DNA of 64,000 nucleotides from Actinocatenispora sp963805605 (GTDB lineage Bacteria > Actinomycetota > Actinomycetes > Mycobacteriales > Micromonosporaceae), in NCBI GenBank assembly GCA_963805605.1, contig CAWDUX010000002.1:310001-374000 (forward strand), in the 5' to 3' direction. Of the stretch, positions 35,894 through 44,902 are shown piece by piece; within the stretch, counting starts at the first letter, position 1, and each line of letters opens with the position of its first letter. A program made the position numbers and the translations under genes. The notes beneath the pieces are model-generated. The model did not search any database, had not been told where the DNA came from, and saw only the letters and a program-made list of their open reading frames with translations.

Positions 35894-36098
35894 ACCACGC
35901 ACCTCCGTCCTCCGTCAGGAATCCGAGGTTACCTGCGACAGGTAGTGGATTGCTGCATCGAGGCTGGAAGGTTGCTGGGAGCGGTCGGCGTGCCGGCACG
36001 TCCTCCGGGTGGGTGTCCGTTGTGCGGGCACCCGCCCGGTCGCGGGCCGCGGACCAGAGGCGGGGCCGAGTCGGCCGCGGGCCAGAGTCGGCCGTTGG

Positions 36099-36932
36099 TC
36101 AGAGCCGGCTGGCCGCCTGCGCCTGCAGGACCGGGGTGACCAGGTTGGCGTACCCGACATGACCGTTGCGGTTCGGGTGGTAGGACTCGCCGATCGGGTT
36201 CGACAGGCCGTTGAGCCACTCGGTGCTGGCACAGATCTCGTGGCTGGCGAACGCCGACCGGGGGTCGACGAAGCTGAAGCCGTGTGCGCTGGCACGGGCG
36301 CTCACCACACCGGCCAGCACGTCCGCGGCGTCGTTGAGCTGCCCTTCCTCGGTGGTGCTGATCCGGGCCCCGGCGTTACAGGTCTGCCCGTTGAACAGAC
36401 GCGGGTAGCCGACCACCACGACACGGGCGTTGGTGGCGCGGCTGCGGATCGCCGAGTACACGCTGTCCAACTTGCCGGGCAGGGTGTTGCGGATGAAGCT
36501 GACCGCGTTGTTGACGTCGGTCGTGCAGTTGTACGGCCAGGGCAGCGCGCACTGCTCGATGACGCTGGAGAAGCCGGCATCGTTGCCGCCGATGGAGATC
36601 GTCACCAGTGAGGTGCTCGCGGACAGGTGCCCCAGCTGGTTGTTCAGTACGTCGGCGGTCTTGGCGCCACCGCAGGCGTCGAAGGTCAACGCGGCGCCGA
36701 GCCGTTGTGCGGCCAGTTCCGGATAGGCGTAGATCGAGCGCTGGCAGCTGGTGCCGTCGTCGATGTAGGTACGGGTGCCGACGCCGGAGGAGTACGAGTC
36801 GCCGAGCGCGACGTAACTGGGGGTGGCGGCCTGTGCGCCGCCCGCGCCGATCAGCAGGGTGAATGCTGTTGCGGTCGCGGCGAGGGCGGCACCGAGAGTG
36901 AAGCGGCGGGCCAGGCGTCCTGACGCGGTCAT
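36099..36932 (-). CDS. Secreted SGNH-family lipase/esterase
   Basis: 277-residue exported esterase. Signal peptide to about residue 35 (LGAALAATATAFTLLIGAGGAQA). SGNH blocks are complete: ALGDSYSSGVG (nucleophile Ser), a Gly in CGGAKTADVL, SIGGNDAGF, and SYHPNRNGHVGYA with catalytic His. Six cysteines in the mature part suggest three disulfides, as in Streptomyces SGNH lipases. AAAGGAGA precedes the ATG. Substrates are probably short or medium acyl esters. Confidence 0.9.
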   Translation of the reverse strand: MTASGRLARRFTLGAALAATATAFTLLIGAGGAQAATPSYVALGDSYSSGVGTRTYIDDGTSCQRSIYAYPELAAQRLGAALTFDACGGAKTADVLNNQLGHLSASTSLVTISIGGNDAGFSSVIEQCALPWPYNCTTDVNNAVSFIRNTLPGKLDSVYSAIRSRATNARVVVVGYPRLFNGQTCNAGARISTTEEGQLNDAADVLAGVVSARASAHGFSFVDPRSAFASHEICASTEWLNGLSNPIGESYHPNRNGHVGYANLVTPVLQAQAASRL

Positions 36933-37250
36933 CCGCGTCTCCTTTCATCAGGGCGGCACGGGGGCATGTCCGCCGGGGGGGCTGATGATGTTCAGGGCTC
37001 TGACAGGTAGTAAATACCAACAATAGCCGTTTTGGCGGAAAGCTCGACCGAAAACATTCGGAGCTGCACTTTTCTCCGAAGGGGGTCGGCGAATCGCGTA
37101 CCGGCCCGTTTCGTCCCGTCGAGGAGGGTCGAACGGGATCACGTACGGTGGCACGAATCGGTGAGGAGCTGCCCTGGTCCGGTGGCCTAGGGTTGTGCCA
37201 ACGGGGTGCCGGAGCCGGTACCACACAAGCGAACCAGGAGAACCACGGCG
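36933..37250. promoter_or_regulatory. Divergent region between SGNH esterase and the Asp-repeat gene
   Basis: 318 bases with no gene. The part 37000-37075 is clearly more A/T-rich and should contain the esterase promoter. TAGGGT at 37188-37193 is a candidate -10 for the rightward gene, giving a leader of about 50 bases. Confidence 0.35.
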
Positions 37251-37757
37251 ATGAGTGACTTCGACAGCGACGCCAGCGGTACCGACACCCACGTCGAGTA
37301 CACCGACGGCAGCTCCGCCGACCTCATCGACACCGACCACGACGGTGTCGCCGACGAGGTACACACCGACACCGACGGCGACGGGCGCGCGGACAGCTGG
37401 TCCTACGACTCAGACAACGACGGCAAGCTCGACCAGCACGACTGGGACACCGACGGTGACGGAAACCCCGACCACGGCGAGATGGACACCAACGCCGACG
37501 GCCGGCCCGACTTCTGGAGCGTCGACACCGACCGGGACGGCACCCCGGACCACTTCGCCGTGGACGCCAACCACGACGGCAAGGTGGACACCTGGGGCGC
37601 CGACACCGACGGTGACGGCAAGGTCGACGTGGCCAGCGTCGACCGGGACGGCGACGGGGTCGCCGACGCGGTGGTCACCGACTCCGACCACGACGGCACC
37701 TTCGACACGGTGCACTACACCGACGACAGCGCGGCCAACCCGTTCGCCAACAACTGA
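37251..37757 (+). CDS. Asp-rich repeat protein with ten EF-hand-loop-like 13-residue repeats
   Basis: 168-residue, extremely acidic protein. After a 26-residue lead, ten consecutive 13-residue repeats cover residues 27-156, each fitting D-x-[DN]-x-D-G-x-x-D-x4 (for example DTDGDGRADSWSY, DSDNDGKLDQHDW, DANHDGKVDTWGA). The pattern equals a calcium-binding EF-hand/thrombospondin type-3 loop, so a Ca-folded rod is likely. There is no signal peptide, lipobox or membrane helix, unusual because such repeats are normally exported. AGGAGA lies about 10 bases before the ATG. A 15-bp hairpin follows the stop. Function unknown: cytoplasmic Ca buffer or product of a non-classical export route. Confidence 0.8.
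   Translation: MSDFDSDASGTDTHVEYTDGSSADLIDTDHDGVADEVHTDTDGDGRADSWSYDSDNDGKLDQHDWDTDGDGNPDHGEMDTNADGRPDFWSVDTDRDGTPDHFAVDANHDGKVDTWGADTDGDGKVDVASVDRDGDGVADAVVTDSDHDGTFDTVHYTDDSAANPFANN
37329..37718 (+). repeat. Ten tandem 39-bp coding repeats
   Basis: Period 39 bases, one 13-residue Asp-rich unit each, no spacers. Conserved bases are those of the GAC/GGC codons at loop positions; variable positions differ, so the array is not a recent perfect expansion. Confidence 0.85.
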
Positions 37758-37768
37758 GTGTCAGCCAC

Positions 37769-37801
37769 GTCGGGCCCGCCGGATGTTCCGGCGGGCCCGA
37801 C
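37769..37801. terminator. Bidirectional terminator between the Asp-repeat gene and helR
   Basis: Perfect 15-bp inverted repeat (37769-37783 with 37787-37801) with a 3-base loop between convergent genes. Confidence 0.65.
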
Positions 37802-37806
37802 ATGCG

Positions 37807-39972
37807 TCAGCAGCCCGGCCAGCCCGGCCCGGTGCTCAGCACCGTGAGCCGCTGGGTCGCCCTGGTCAGGACCACGTACAGGGTCCGGGTCCCGCCCGCC
37901 ACGTCCGCCGCGATCCGGGCCGGCTCCAGCACCAGTACCCCGTCGTACTCCATGCCCTTGGTGGCGAGTGGATCCAGCACCTGTACCCGCTCGTCGGCGG
38001 CGCACAGCCACCCCCGGACCTGGTCCACCAGTTCGGCCGGCCCCACCACGCCGACCGTGCCGGGAACCTCGGCGAGCAGCTCCGCGACCGCCGAGCGGCA
38101 CCCGTCGGCCAGTCCCTCCGCCTCGACCGTGCGGATCTTCGGCGCGATGCCGCTACGCCGGACCGCCGTGGGCAACGGCAGTTCCGGCTCGGCGGCCCGC
38201 ACCACCCGGGCGGCCAGTTCGAAGATCTCCGCCGAGTTGCGGTAGTTGGTGGTCAGGTCGAAACGGTAGCGGTGCTTGCCGCGCAGCGCCTCGTCCCGGG
38301 CCTGGGCCGCCTCCTCCGGATCCGGCCATGCGCTCTGCGCCGGATCACCGACGATCGTCCAACCGGCGTACCGGCCGCGCCGCCCGAGCATCCGCCACTG
38401 CATCGGTGACAGGTCCTGCGCTTCGTCGATCACCAGGTGGGCGTACTCGTCATAGTCGGTGGGCCGTTCCGGACGCTCCCGTGTCGCCAGCATCCGGTCG
38501 GCGTAGGTGGTGACCTCCTGCAGCGTGTCGACGTCGGCCCGGGGCGGCGGCGGAGGAGGAGGCGGCGTACCGAGCAGCACGCGCAACTCGTCGGCCAGAG
38601 CCACGTCGGCCACCGACAGCTCACCGCTCAGCGAACCGGCGAGCAGCCGGATCTCCTCGGCGCTCAGGGTACGGCCGGCGTAGCGGCGCAGCCGCTGCTC
38701 GTCGCCGAGCCAGGCCAGTACCTCGGTGGGGGCCAGCACCGGCCACCAGGACGCCAGGAACCGCCGGAACTCGCCGCGGTCGCCGACCTCGTCGTCGAAC
38801 GCCGCACGGTCGAACCGGTAGTCGGTTCCGCCGACCCGTTCCGCTTGCCGCCACAGAGCCTCCAGCAGTCGCTCCCGGGCCTGCCGGCGAGCCTGGTTGG
38901 GTGGGGTGCCCCGACGGTGCACCGCCCGGCGTACCGCATCCAAGGCAGCGGCGTCCAGCTTCAGCACCAGCCCCGCGTAGACCAGTCGCAGAGCCGTCGG
39001 GGTACCCGGCGGGGTGTCGCGCGCCGCGCGCTGCAGGATCCGGCGGATGCGCAGCGAGCCCTTGATCGCGGCGACCGCAGGCTCGTCCCGCCGGTCCGTG
39101 TCGGTGCCATCCAGAACAGTGCCGAGCGAGCGCAACGTCACCGCATCCTCGCCCAGCGACGGCAGTACCCGTTCGATGTAGCGCATGAACACCGGGGAGG
39201 GCCCGATGATCAGGACCCCGCCGGTCTCGAACCGGTTGCGGTCGGAGTAGAGCAGGTACGCAGCCCGGTGCAGGGCGACGGCTGTCTTGCCCGTACCTGG
39301 GCCGCCGGTGATCAGCGCGGCGCCCCGGGCCGGTGCCCGTACCGCCTCGTCCTGTTCGCGGGCGATGGTGGCGACGATGTCGCGCATCTGGTGTCCGGTG
39401 GCCCGGGCCATGCTGGCCAGCAGTGCGCCCTCACCCACTACCGCCATGTCCGCTGGGGCCGATTCGGGTGCCAGCAGGTCGTCCTGTACATCGACCACCT
39501 GCCGACCGGTACAGCGGATCACCCGCCGCCGGACGACGCCCATCCGGTCGGTCGGAGTGGCCCGGTAGAACGCGGCCGCCGCCGGAGCACGCCAGTCCAC
39601 CAGCAACGGTCGGTACCGCTCGTCGCGCAACCCGAGCCGGCCGATGTGCAGCACCCGGTCGGTCTCGCCGCCGCTCCCGTCCCGGTCGGTCCTACCCGGT
39701 TCCGCCGCGTCCGGGTCGGTGATGGCCAGATCGATCCGGCCGAACACCAGACCGTCGTACTCGGCGTCCAACGCCCGCAGTCGCCGCGAGAGCTGGTACA
39801 CCATCGCGTCGCGCTCCACCAGTGCACCGAAATTGCCGACGCCGGCCATGGCGAAGCCACGCCGGGCCGACTCGGCGGTCTCGGCGCGCAGCACCTCCAG
39901 CCGGGTGTACACCCGGTCTACCTGATGCTGCTCGACCGCGATCTCGTGAGCGTGGGCCGACCTGTCCGCCAT
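37807..39972 (-). CDS. helR: RNA polymerase recycling motor ATPase, HelD/HelR family
   Basis: 721-residue UvrD-like superfamily 1 ATPase. An N-terminal helical arm (VDRVYTRLEVLRAETAESARR) and a HelD-type domain precede Walker A GGPGTGKTA. LVIDEAQDLSPMQWRML is motif II, VGDPAQSAWP motif III and LTTNYRNSAEIF motif IV; TRTLYVVLTRATQRLTVL is motif VI. This layout, with the arm that enters the polymerase secondary channel, is HelD rather than DNA helicase. Actinobacterial HelR frees stalled RNA polymerase and protects it from rifamycins. An eight-proline run lies in the middle. ATG 39972 has GAGAGGA upstream. I see no obvious rifamycin-associated element upstream. Confidence 0.85.
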   Translation of the reverse strand: MADRSAHAHEIAVEQHQVDRVYTRLEVLRAETAESARRGFAMAGVGNFGALVERDAMVYQLSRRLRALDAEYDGLVFGRIDLAITDPDAAEPGRTDRDGSGGETDRVLHIGRLGLRDERYRPLLVDWRAPAAAAFYRATPTDRMGVVRRRVIRCTGRQVVDVQDDLLAPESAPADMAVVGEGALLASMARATGHQMRDIVATIAREQDEAVRAPARGAALITGGPGTGKTAVALHRAAYLLYSDRNRFETGGVLIIGPSPVFMRYIERVLPSLGEDAVTLRSLGTVLDGTDTDRRDEPAVAAIKGSLRIRRILQRAARDTPPGTPTALRLVYAGLVLKLDAAALDAVRRAVHRRGTPPNQARRQARERLLEALWRQAERVGGTDYRFDRAAFDDEVGDRGEFRRFLASWWPVLAPTEVLAWLGDEQRLRRYAGRTLSAEEIRLLAGSLSGELSVADVALADELRVLLGTPPPPPPPPRADVDTLQEVTTYADRMLATRERPERPTDYDEYAHLVIDEAQDLSPMQWRMLGRRGRYAGWTIVGDPAQSAWPDPEEAAQARDEALRGKHRYRFDLTTNYRNSAEIFELAARVVRAAEPELPLPTAVRRSGIAPKIRTVEAEGLADGCRSAVAELLAEVPGTVGVVGPAELVDQVRGWLCAADERVQVLDPLATKGMEYDGVLVLEPARIAADVAGGTRTLYVVLTRATQRLTVLSTGPGWPGC

Positions 39973-40083
39973 CCGATTCCTCTCACCGGGCACGACCTAG
40001 GAGGGTACGGATCCGCGGTGGGTACACGATCCTGCACCGGGTGGATGTCCATGCCGGCCGTCACAGGTAGGATCGCCAGTGGG

Positions 40084-40656
40084 TCACCCCCCTAGCATCG
40101 ACCGTCCGCCCTGGTCAGCGAGCCAGGCCGCGATGAAGGACAGGTCGTCGCGCCAGGTGCGTTCGTCCACCGGCGGCAGAATGTCGTCCCACATCGACAG
40201 GAACGACCCGCGCAGCTGCAGCGCGCCCGCCGGTCGGGCCAGGAACCACAGGTGCAGGTGCGCCGCGCCGTCGCCCCAACGGTTCACGTGCACCCGGGCC
40301 ACGCCGTCGACGGACCGCACGGCCCGTTCCAACCGTACGGTGAGCAGCCCGAGTTCGGCCGCTTCCAGGTTGGGCAGGTCGCCGAGATCCAGATGCATTC
40401 TGGGTTCCAGGATCAGCACCATCGGCAGGCCCGGTGGTTTCTCGGTGGCTTTCACCCGCCACCGGTCGTCGACCCAGATGTACTGCTCGTCCGGTGCCTG
40501 GCAGGCCCGGCAGTCGGAGATCTCCACGCCTTCCCGTGCCGGCTCAGGCACGGTGGGCCGGTCCAACGGCCGGACCCGGAGCTGACCGTCGAAGGGAAAG
40601 GTTGGCCAGTTGACGAAATCGGGGAGGGGTGTATCCACTCTGGAAAGCCTAGTCAT
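40084..40656 (-). CDS. HIT-like (histidine triad) domain protein
   Basis: 190-residue soluble protein. A Cys pair (DCRACQ) near residue 50 and VLILEPRMHLDLGDLP lead to VHVNRWGDGAAHLHLWFLARP, which resembles a histidine-triad HxHxx region though only two histidines align cleanly. A Trp-rich C-terminus follows. It starts at ATG 40656, 42 bases after DUF1206. Related actinobacterial proteins are annotated only as hypothetical. Possibly a nucleotide hydrolase, but catalysis is unproven. Confidence 0.6.
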   Translation of the reverse strand: MTRLSRVDTPLPDFVNWPTFPFDGQLRVRPLDRPTVPEPAREGVEISDCRACQAPDEQYIWVDDRWRVKATEKPPGLPMVLILEPRMHLDLGDLPNLEAAELGLLTVRLERAVRSVDGVARVHVNRWGDGAAHLHLWFLARPAGALQLRGSFLSMWDDILPPVDERTWRDDLSFIAAWLADQGGRSMLGG

Positions 40657-40698
40657 TCTTCCGACCAGTCGGCCCGCCCGACCGGTCGGAAGTGGCGA

Positions 40699-41511
40699 TC
40701 AGCGCCGCGCGCACCGTGCCCGGGCGAAGCAGAACGCCCCGAAACAGACGATGCCGACAGCGACGACGACCAGCAGGAACTTCCCGTACGGCTGCCCTGC
40801 CAGGGTGTGCAGGGCGGCGTCCACGCCGCGGCTCTTCTTCGGATCGGCGGTCGCCACGGCAGCGATCAGCAGCACACCCACGATCGCGTACGCGGCGCCC
40901 TTGGTGGGGTAGCCCACGGTCCCGAGGGCCTTCGTGACGCGCTGCGCGCGTCGCGACAACTGGCCCAGCACTAGGGACTTCTCGAATTTGCGGAGGACCC
41001 CGTACACCGCCATGCCGATGCCGGCGCCCAGTACGGCCAGTCCGGCCAGCACGATGAGGACCTTGCCGCCGGTGGAGCCGAGCAGCGTGGCGGTGACCCC
41101 CTGCTGCTTCGAACTGCTCGACGATCCGCCACCGGCCGCGAACTTCCCGGCGCTGACGGCGAGACCGCCGAGGGCTACCGCCTGTATGCCGAAGCCCACC
41201 CGCAGCAGGATCTCCTTGCCACCGTCCTCCCCGTCCACGCCGAGGATCACCTGAGTGATCTTCCACACTGTCAACAGGGCCAGTCCGATGGTGATGACGA
41301 CCAGCATGACCTTGCCCAGTGGCAGGCTCGCCAGCTGGCTGAGCGCGCCGCTACTGTCCGCGGACTTCCCGCTGCCACCGAAGGCGACCTGCAGTGCCAG
41401 CCAACCGACCAGCAGGTGGATCACCCCGTACGCCAGATAGCCGGCCCGGCCGAGGGTACGGACCTTGCCGCGAGGTAACTGCGTCCGACGTGCGACACCG
41501 GTTGCGCTCAC
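40699..41511 (-). CDS. DUF1206 six-helix membrane protein
   Basis: 270 residues containing three internal repeats of about 70 residues, each with two hydrophobic helices and an AxxGY-type opening (LGRAGYLAYGVIHLLVGWLAL; RVGFGIQAVALGGLAV; LGTVGYPTKGAAYAIVGVLLI), the DUF1206 triplication. A GTG at 41511 with AAGGAGG 5 bases upstream is preferred; the longer frame reads through a terminator. Function unknown; the family is widespread in actinobacteria and cyanobacteria. Confidence 0.88.
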   Translation of the reverse strand: MSATGVARRTQLPRGKVRTLGRAGYLAYGVIHLLVGWLALQVAFGGSGKSADSSGALSQLASLPLGKVMLVVITIGLALLTVWKITQVILGVDGEDGGKEILLRVGFGIQAVALGGLAVSAGKFAAGGGSSSSSKQQGVTATLLGSTGGKVLIVLAGLAVLGAGIGMAVYGVLRKFEKSLVLGQLSRRAQRVTKALGTVGYPTKGAAYAIVGVLLIAAVATADPKKSRGVDAALHTLAGQPYGKFLLVVVAVGIVCFGAFCFARARCARR

Positions 41512-41607
41512 TCGAACCTCCTTGAGGGGATCTATGGCACCCCCGGTACCCAGATCCACCCGGCCACCACACCTGATGGCCGAAGACGCAGCGGCGCCGA
41601 TACACGG

Positions 41608-41653
41608 ACACGGTGAGGGCCCGGAATATTCAAGTTCCGGGCCCTCACCGTGT
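41608..41653 (-). terminator. Terminator after the 41678-42001 gene
   Basis: Perfect 19-bp inverted repeat (41608-41626 with 41635-41653) and 8-base loop, 24 bases past the minus-strand stop. Confidence 0.7.
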
Positions 41654-41677
41654 GACATTCCGCCGCGCGGAGGTGTC

Positions 41678-42001
41678 TCAGCTCTCGCCGAACACTCCCG
41701 CGTCGACCAGACGCTTGGTGGCCACGTCCCAGCCGTGGTCGGGGAAGGCGCCCTGCAGGTTGTCCAGCTCGGCGCGGATCTTGGCGCCGTGGCCGGCTTC
41801 GGCCAGCGACTTCACCTCGGAGACGAAGGAGTCCGAGTCGGTGCGCACCCGGACGGTCTTGGCGGTCAGCAGGTTACGTACGTAGACGTTCTTGCCGCCG
41901 TTGAGCGGGATCAGGTACTTGTACTCGCCGAGCACGCTCAGGGCACTGCCGGTGCCCTGGCCAGCGCGGACCGAGGCGCGGGCGGTCTTGGACTGGGCCA
42001 C
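41678..42001 (-). CDS. Small conserved actinobacterial protein
   Basis: 107-residue soluble protein: a basic/Ser N-terminus (MAQSKTARASVRAGQGTGSAL) then a compact domain GEYKYLIPLNGGKNVYVRNLLTAKTVRVRTDSDSFVSEVK and ATKRLVDAGVFGES. GTG start with AAGGAGT upstream. It stands alone between a strong terminator and a long upstream region. I do not recognise its function. Confidence 0.7.
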   Translation of the reverse strand: MAQSKTARASVRAGQGTGSALSVLGEYKYLIPLNGGKNVYVRNLLTAKTVRVRTDSDSFVSEVKSLAEAGHGAKIRAELDNLQGAFPDHGWDVATKRLVDAGVFGES

Positions 42002-42420
42002 GTGGCACTCCTTGACTTCTCAGGTCGCCTGACCGGCAGTGGACCGGGGGCGATGATGTCCGGTAGGTCGGTTGTCGTGGGCGACCGAGCGACACTCGGC
42101 CGCGGTGCGGTGACGGCCGCGACAACCATGGTGGGGAAGGTGGCGGACAGCCGACCCGACCCGCTACGAGAGTATCCGATGTTGACACCGGACTGCGCGG
42201 CCGGGATGGTCCGTACCTGGTCAGCTTGGCCACTCTGGTGACGATGCGGCGGTCCGCTGATCCGGACTCGGCTACTATCCTGATACTTCACCAGCCAACA
42301 GCAGCAACGAAAACACCAGTTCTCTGGCGCGACGGCAACACCACAAGTCATCATGTTTGCGACCACCTGGCTGAGCGAGGACGCGGGGGAAGGCGCACCT
42401 CGTCAACCGGGAGGTCGATC
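42002..42420. promoter_or_regulatory. Divergent intergenic region upstream of the DUF3145 gene
   Basis: 419 bases. A candidate -10 TATCCT at 42276-42281 could serve the DUF3145 gene and would give a leader of about 130 bases. GGGAGG just before 42421 is its ribosome site. No gene-like frame with coding bias is seen here on either strand. Confidence 0.4.
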
Positions 42421-42912
42421 GTGCCGACTCGAGGCGTCGTGTACGTCCATTCGAGCCCGCCCGCCGTGTGCCCACACGTCGAGTGGGCGATCGCGCGTGT
42501 GCTGGGCACGCCGGTTCGACTCGAATGGACCCAGCAGCCCGCCGACCCGAGCACCGTACGGGCGGAATGCGAGTGGACCGGCCGCGCGGGCACCGGGGCG
42601 GAACTTGCTGCTGCCCTCCGCCAGTGGGCCATGCTTCGCTTCGAGGTCACCGAGGAGCCGAGTCCCGGTGTCGACGGCGAGCGGATCATGTACGCCCCCG
42701 GGCGCGGTATCTTCCGCGCCTCGGTGAGCGCGAACGGCGACATCGTCGTGCCCGAGGACCGTCTCCGTTCGCTGATGACCACGGCGGTCGGTCCGGAGGC
42801 GCTGGCGCACGGGCTGGAGCGGCTGCTCGGTGCGGCGTGGGACGCCGAACTGGAGGTCTACCGGCACGCCGGCGACGGTGCGCCGGTCACCTGGCTGACC
42901 CAAGTGGGCTGA
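42421..42912 (+). CDS. DUF3145 family protein
   Basis: 163-residue soluble protein of a family nearly restricted to actinobacteria. The N-terminus RGVVYVHSSPPAVCPHVEWA and the segment ELAAALRQWAMLRFEVTEEPS are characteristic, as is the full length. GTG start with GGGAGG 6 bases upstream. Its function is not established; it is often treated as a conserved housekeeping-like gene of the phylum. Confidence 0.85.
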   Translation: MPTRGVVYVHSSPPAVCPHVEWAIARVLGTPVRLEWTQQPADPSTVRAECEWTGRAGTGAELAAALRQWAMLRFEVTEEPSPGVDGERIMYAPGRGIFRASVSANGDIVVPEDRLRSLMTTAVGPEALAHGLERLLGAAWDAELEVYRHAGDGAPVTWLTQVG

Positions 42913-43054
42913 CCGGGATTCCATTACATTCCCGGATGAAGAGGCATATCTCGTCGCCGGCCGGATCTATCCGCGCACCCGTCGCGGCAGTCACACTGCG
43001 CTACGGCGAGATCGGACCCCGGTGTTGCCACCCGTGTGTGGACCTGTTCTCCTG

Positions 43055-44770
43055 ATGTGCGTGCACCCCCCAACGCGCACCGGCCGCTTACTGTCCGTGC
43101 TGGCCGTCGCCGGCAGCCTGGCCATCCTCGGCGCCGGTTGCGGTGGGCCAGCGACATCCTCCGCCCACCGCGGGGCAGACCGGTCCGCCGCACCGGCCCC
43201 GACCGACCCGGCGAAGCGGGCGGCCGAACTGGTCGGCACGATGTCCGACGCTCAGCTCGTCGGCCAGGTACTGATGCCGGTCGCCTACGGCTACGACGCG
43301 ACGAAGGTGTCCGCCGACGCGGCGGCACACAACCGCAGCCGGGACGGCGCGGCGACACCGGCGCAGATCGTCCGCCGCTACCACCTCGGTGGTCTGATGC
43401 TGGTCAACGAGGGCACCGGGGATCCCACCGCGGAGACCAACCCGACCAGCAACGTCGCCACCCCGGCCCAGGTACGCCGACTGACCGGTGGCCTGCAGGA
43501 CGCGGCCGCCGAGCAACCGGGCCGGCTGCCGATGCTGATCAGTACCGACCAGGAGTACGGGGTCGTCACCCGGATCGGGTCCGGTGTCAGCCTGCTGCCC
43601 ACCGGCCTCGGCCTCGGCGCGGCGCACGACCCGGAACTGACCCGGCGCTCCTGGGCGATGGCCGGATCGGAGCTGGCGGCACTCGGGGTCAACGTCGACT
43701 TCGCACCCGACGCCGACGTGCTCGGCGGCCCGGGGAACCTCGTCATCGGTTCCCGTTCATTCGGCTCGGACCCGAAGAGCGTCAGCGAACAGACCGCGGC
43801 AGCCGTACGGGGACTGCAGAGCGCAGGAGTCGCCGCCAGCCCGAAGCACTTCCCCGGGCACGGACACACCACCACCGACAGCCACCACGCCACCCCGGTG
43901 CTGCGGCAGAGCCAGCAGCGCCTGGAGGCCGACGACCTCCGGCCGTTCAACGCCGGGATCGGTGCCGGCAGCTGGATGGTGATGGCCGGTCACCTGGACG
44001 TCCAGGCGATCGATCCGGGCGTACCGGCGACCCTGTCACACAAGCTGCTGCACGACGTGCTGCGCGACAGGATGCACTTCGGTGGTGTGGTGGTCTCCGA
44101 CGCGTTGAACATGGCGCCGATCACCGACCGGTACGCCCCCGGCGCCGCCGCGGTACACGCTCTGCTCTCCGGAAACGACCTGCTGCTCGAGCCGCCGAAC
44201 CTGCCGGCCGCCCAACGTGGCCTGCTCGCCGCGCTGAAGTCGGGTGAGCTGCCGCGTTCCCGGCTGGTCGAGGCTGCGACCCGGGTGATGACGCTGCGCG
44301 GCCGGCTCGCCGCCCACCCCCAGCCGGCGCTGTCGAGCGTGCACAGCGGCGCCCATCAGAAGGTCGCCGCGAGCGCCGCGTCCGGCGCGGTGACCCTCCT
44401 GCGCGGCTCCTGCTCCGGTCCGCTGGTGTCCGGGCCGGTGCAGCTCACCGGCGGTACCGAACAGAAGCGTGCCTGGTTGGCCGCCGCGCTCAGAGCCGAC
44501 GGGGTGAGCGTGTCGGACAGCGCGCCGACCCGCATCGCGCTCACCGGCTACGGCGACACCACAGCGGACCTGTCGCCCGACGCGGCGGTCACCATCGGGA
44601 TGGATGAGCCCTACCTGCTGTCCCAGGTGCGCTCCCGTACGGTGCTGGCGAGCTTCGGCGCCACCCAGGCATCCATGACCGCGGTCGCCAACGTGTTGGC
44701 GGGCAGAGCCCGGGCGCCCGGCCGCTCCCCGGTACCGGTGTCCGGCCTGCCCGCGAGCGCCTGCTCCTGA
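43055..44770 (+). CDS. Glycoside hydrolase family 3 lipoprotein (beta-N-acetylhexosaminidase type)
   Basis: 571-residue exported enzyme. Lipoprotein signal ends at LGAGC near residue 29, so it is membrane-anchored outside. The GH3 (beta/alpha)8 domain has the NagZ-like motif KHFPGHGHTTTDSHH, whose His/Asp serve as acid/base, and VVVSDALNMAPI with the nucleophile Asp. A C-terminal alpha/beta domain follows. It probably removes GlcNAc from muropeptides or other glycans. The start is uncertain: ATG 43055 lacks a ribosome site, and a frame start at 43022 is possible. Confidence 0.85.
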   Translation: MCVHPPTRTGRLLSVLAVAGSLAILGAGCGGPATSSAHRGADRSAAPAPTDPAKRAAELVGTMSDAQLVGQVLMPVAYGYDATKVSADAAAHNRSRDGAATPAQIVRRYHLGGLMLVNEGTGDPTAETNPTSNVATPAQVRRLTGGLQDAAAEQPGRLPMLISTDQEYGVVTRIGSGVSLLPTGLGLGAAHDPELTRRSWAMAGSELAALGVNVDFAPDADVLGGPGNLVIGSRSFGSDPKSVSEQTAAAVRGLQSAGVAASPKHFPGHGHTTTDSHHATPVLRQSQQRLEADDLRPFNAGIGAGSWMVMAGHLDVQAIDPGVPATLSHKLLHDVLRDRMHFGGVVVSDALNMAPITDRYAPGAAAVHALLSGNDLLLEPPNLPAAQRGLLAALKSGELPRSRLVEAATRVMTLRGRLAAHPQPALSSVHSGAHQKVAASAASGAVTLLRGSCSGPLVSGPVQLTGGTEQKRAWLAAALRADGVSVSDSAPTRIALTGYGDTTADLSPDAAVTIGMDEPYLLSQVRSRTVLASFGATQASMTAVANVLAGRARAPGRSPVPVSGLPASACS

Positions 44771-44835
44771 TCGTGGGCGGCCGGAGTACGTGCCGGATGG
44801 GAGACCGACCGTGCGCAGCCGTGCCGGAGAGCAGA

Positions 44836-44875
44836 CAGGCCGGGTCGTGACCCGTACAGGTCACGACCCGGCCTG
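44836..44875. terminator. Bidirectional terminator between GH3 and accD
   Basis: Perfect 17-bp inverted repeat (44836-44852 with 44859-44875), 6-base loop, between convergent genes. Confidence 0.7.
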
Positions 44876-44902
44876 AGCGCTACCGGAGATCCGGGCTGAG
44901 CG

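Noticed and set aside
37329..37718. CRISPR array
   Set aside because: The 39-bp periodic region is coding, has no spacers and repeats vary with the protein pattern.
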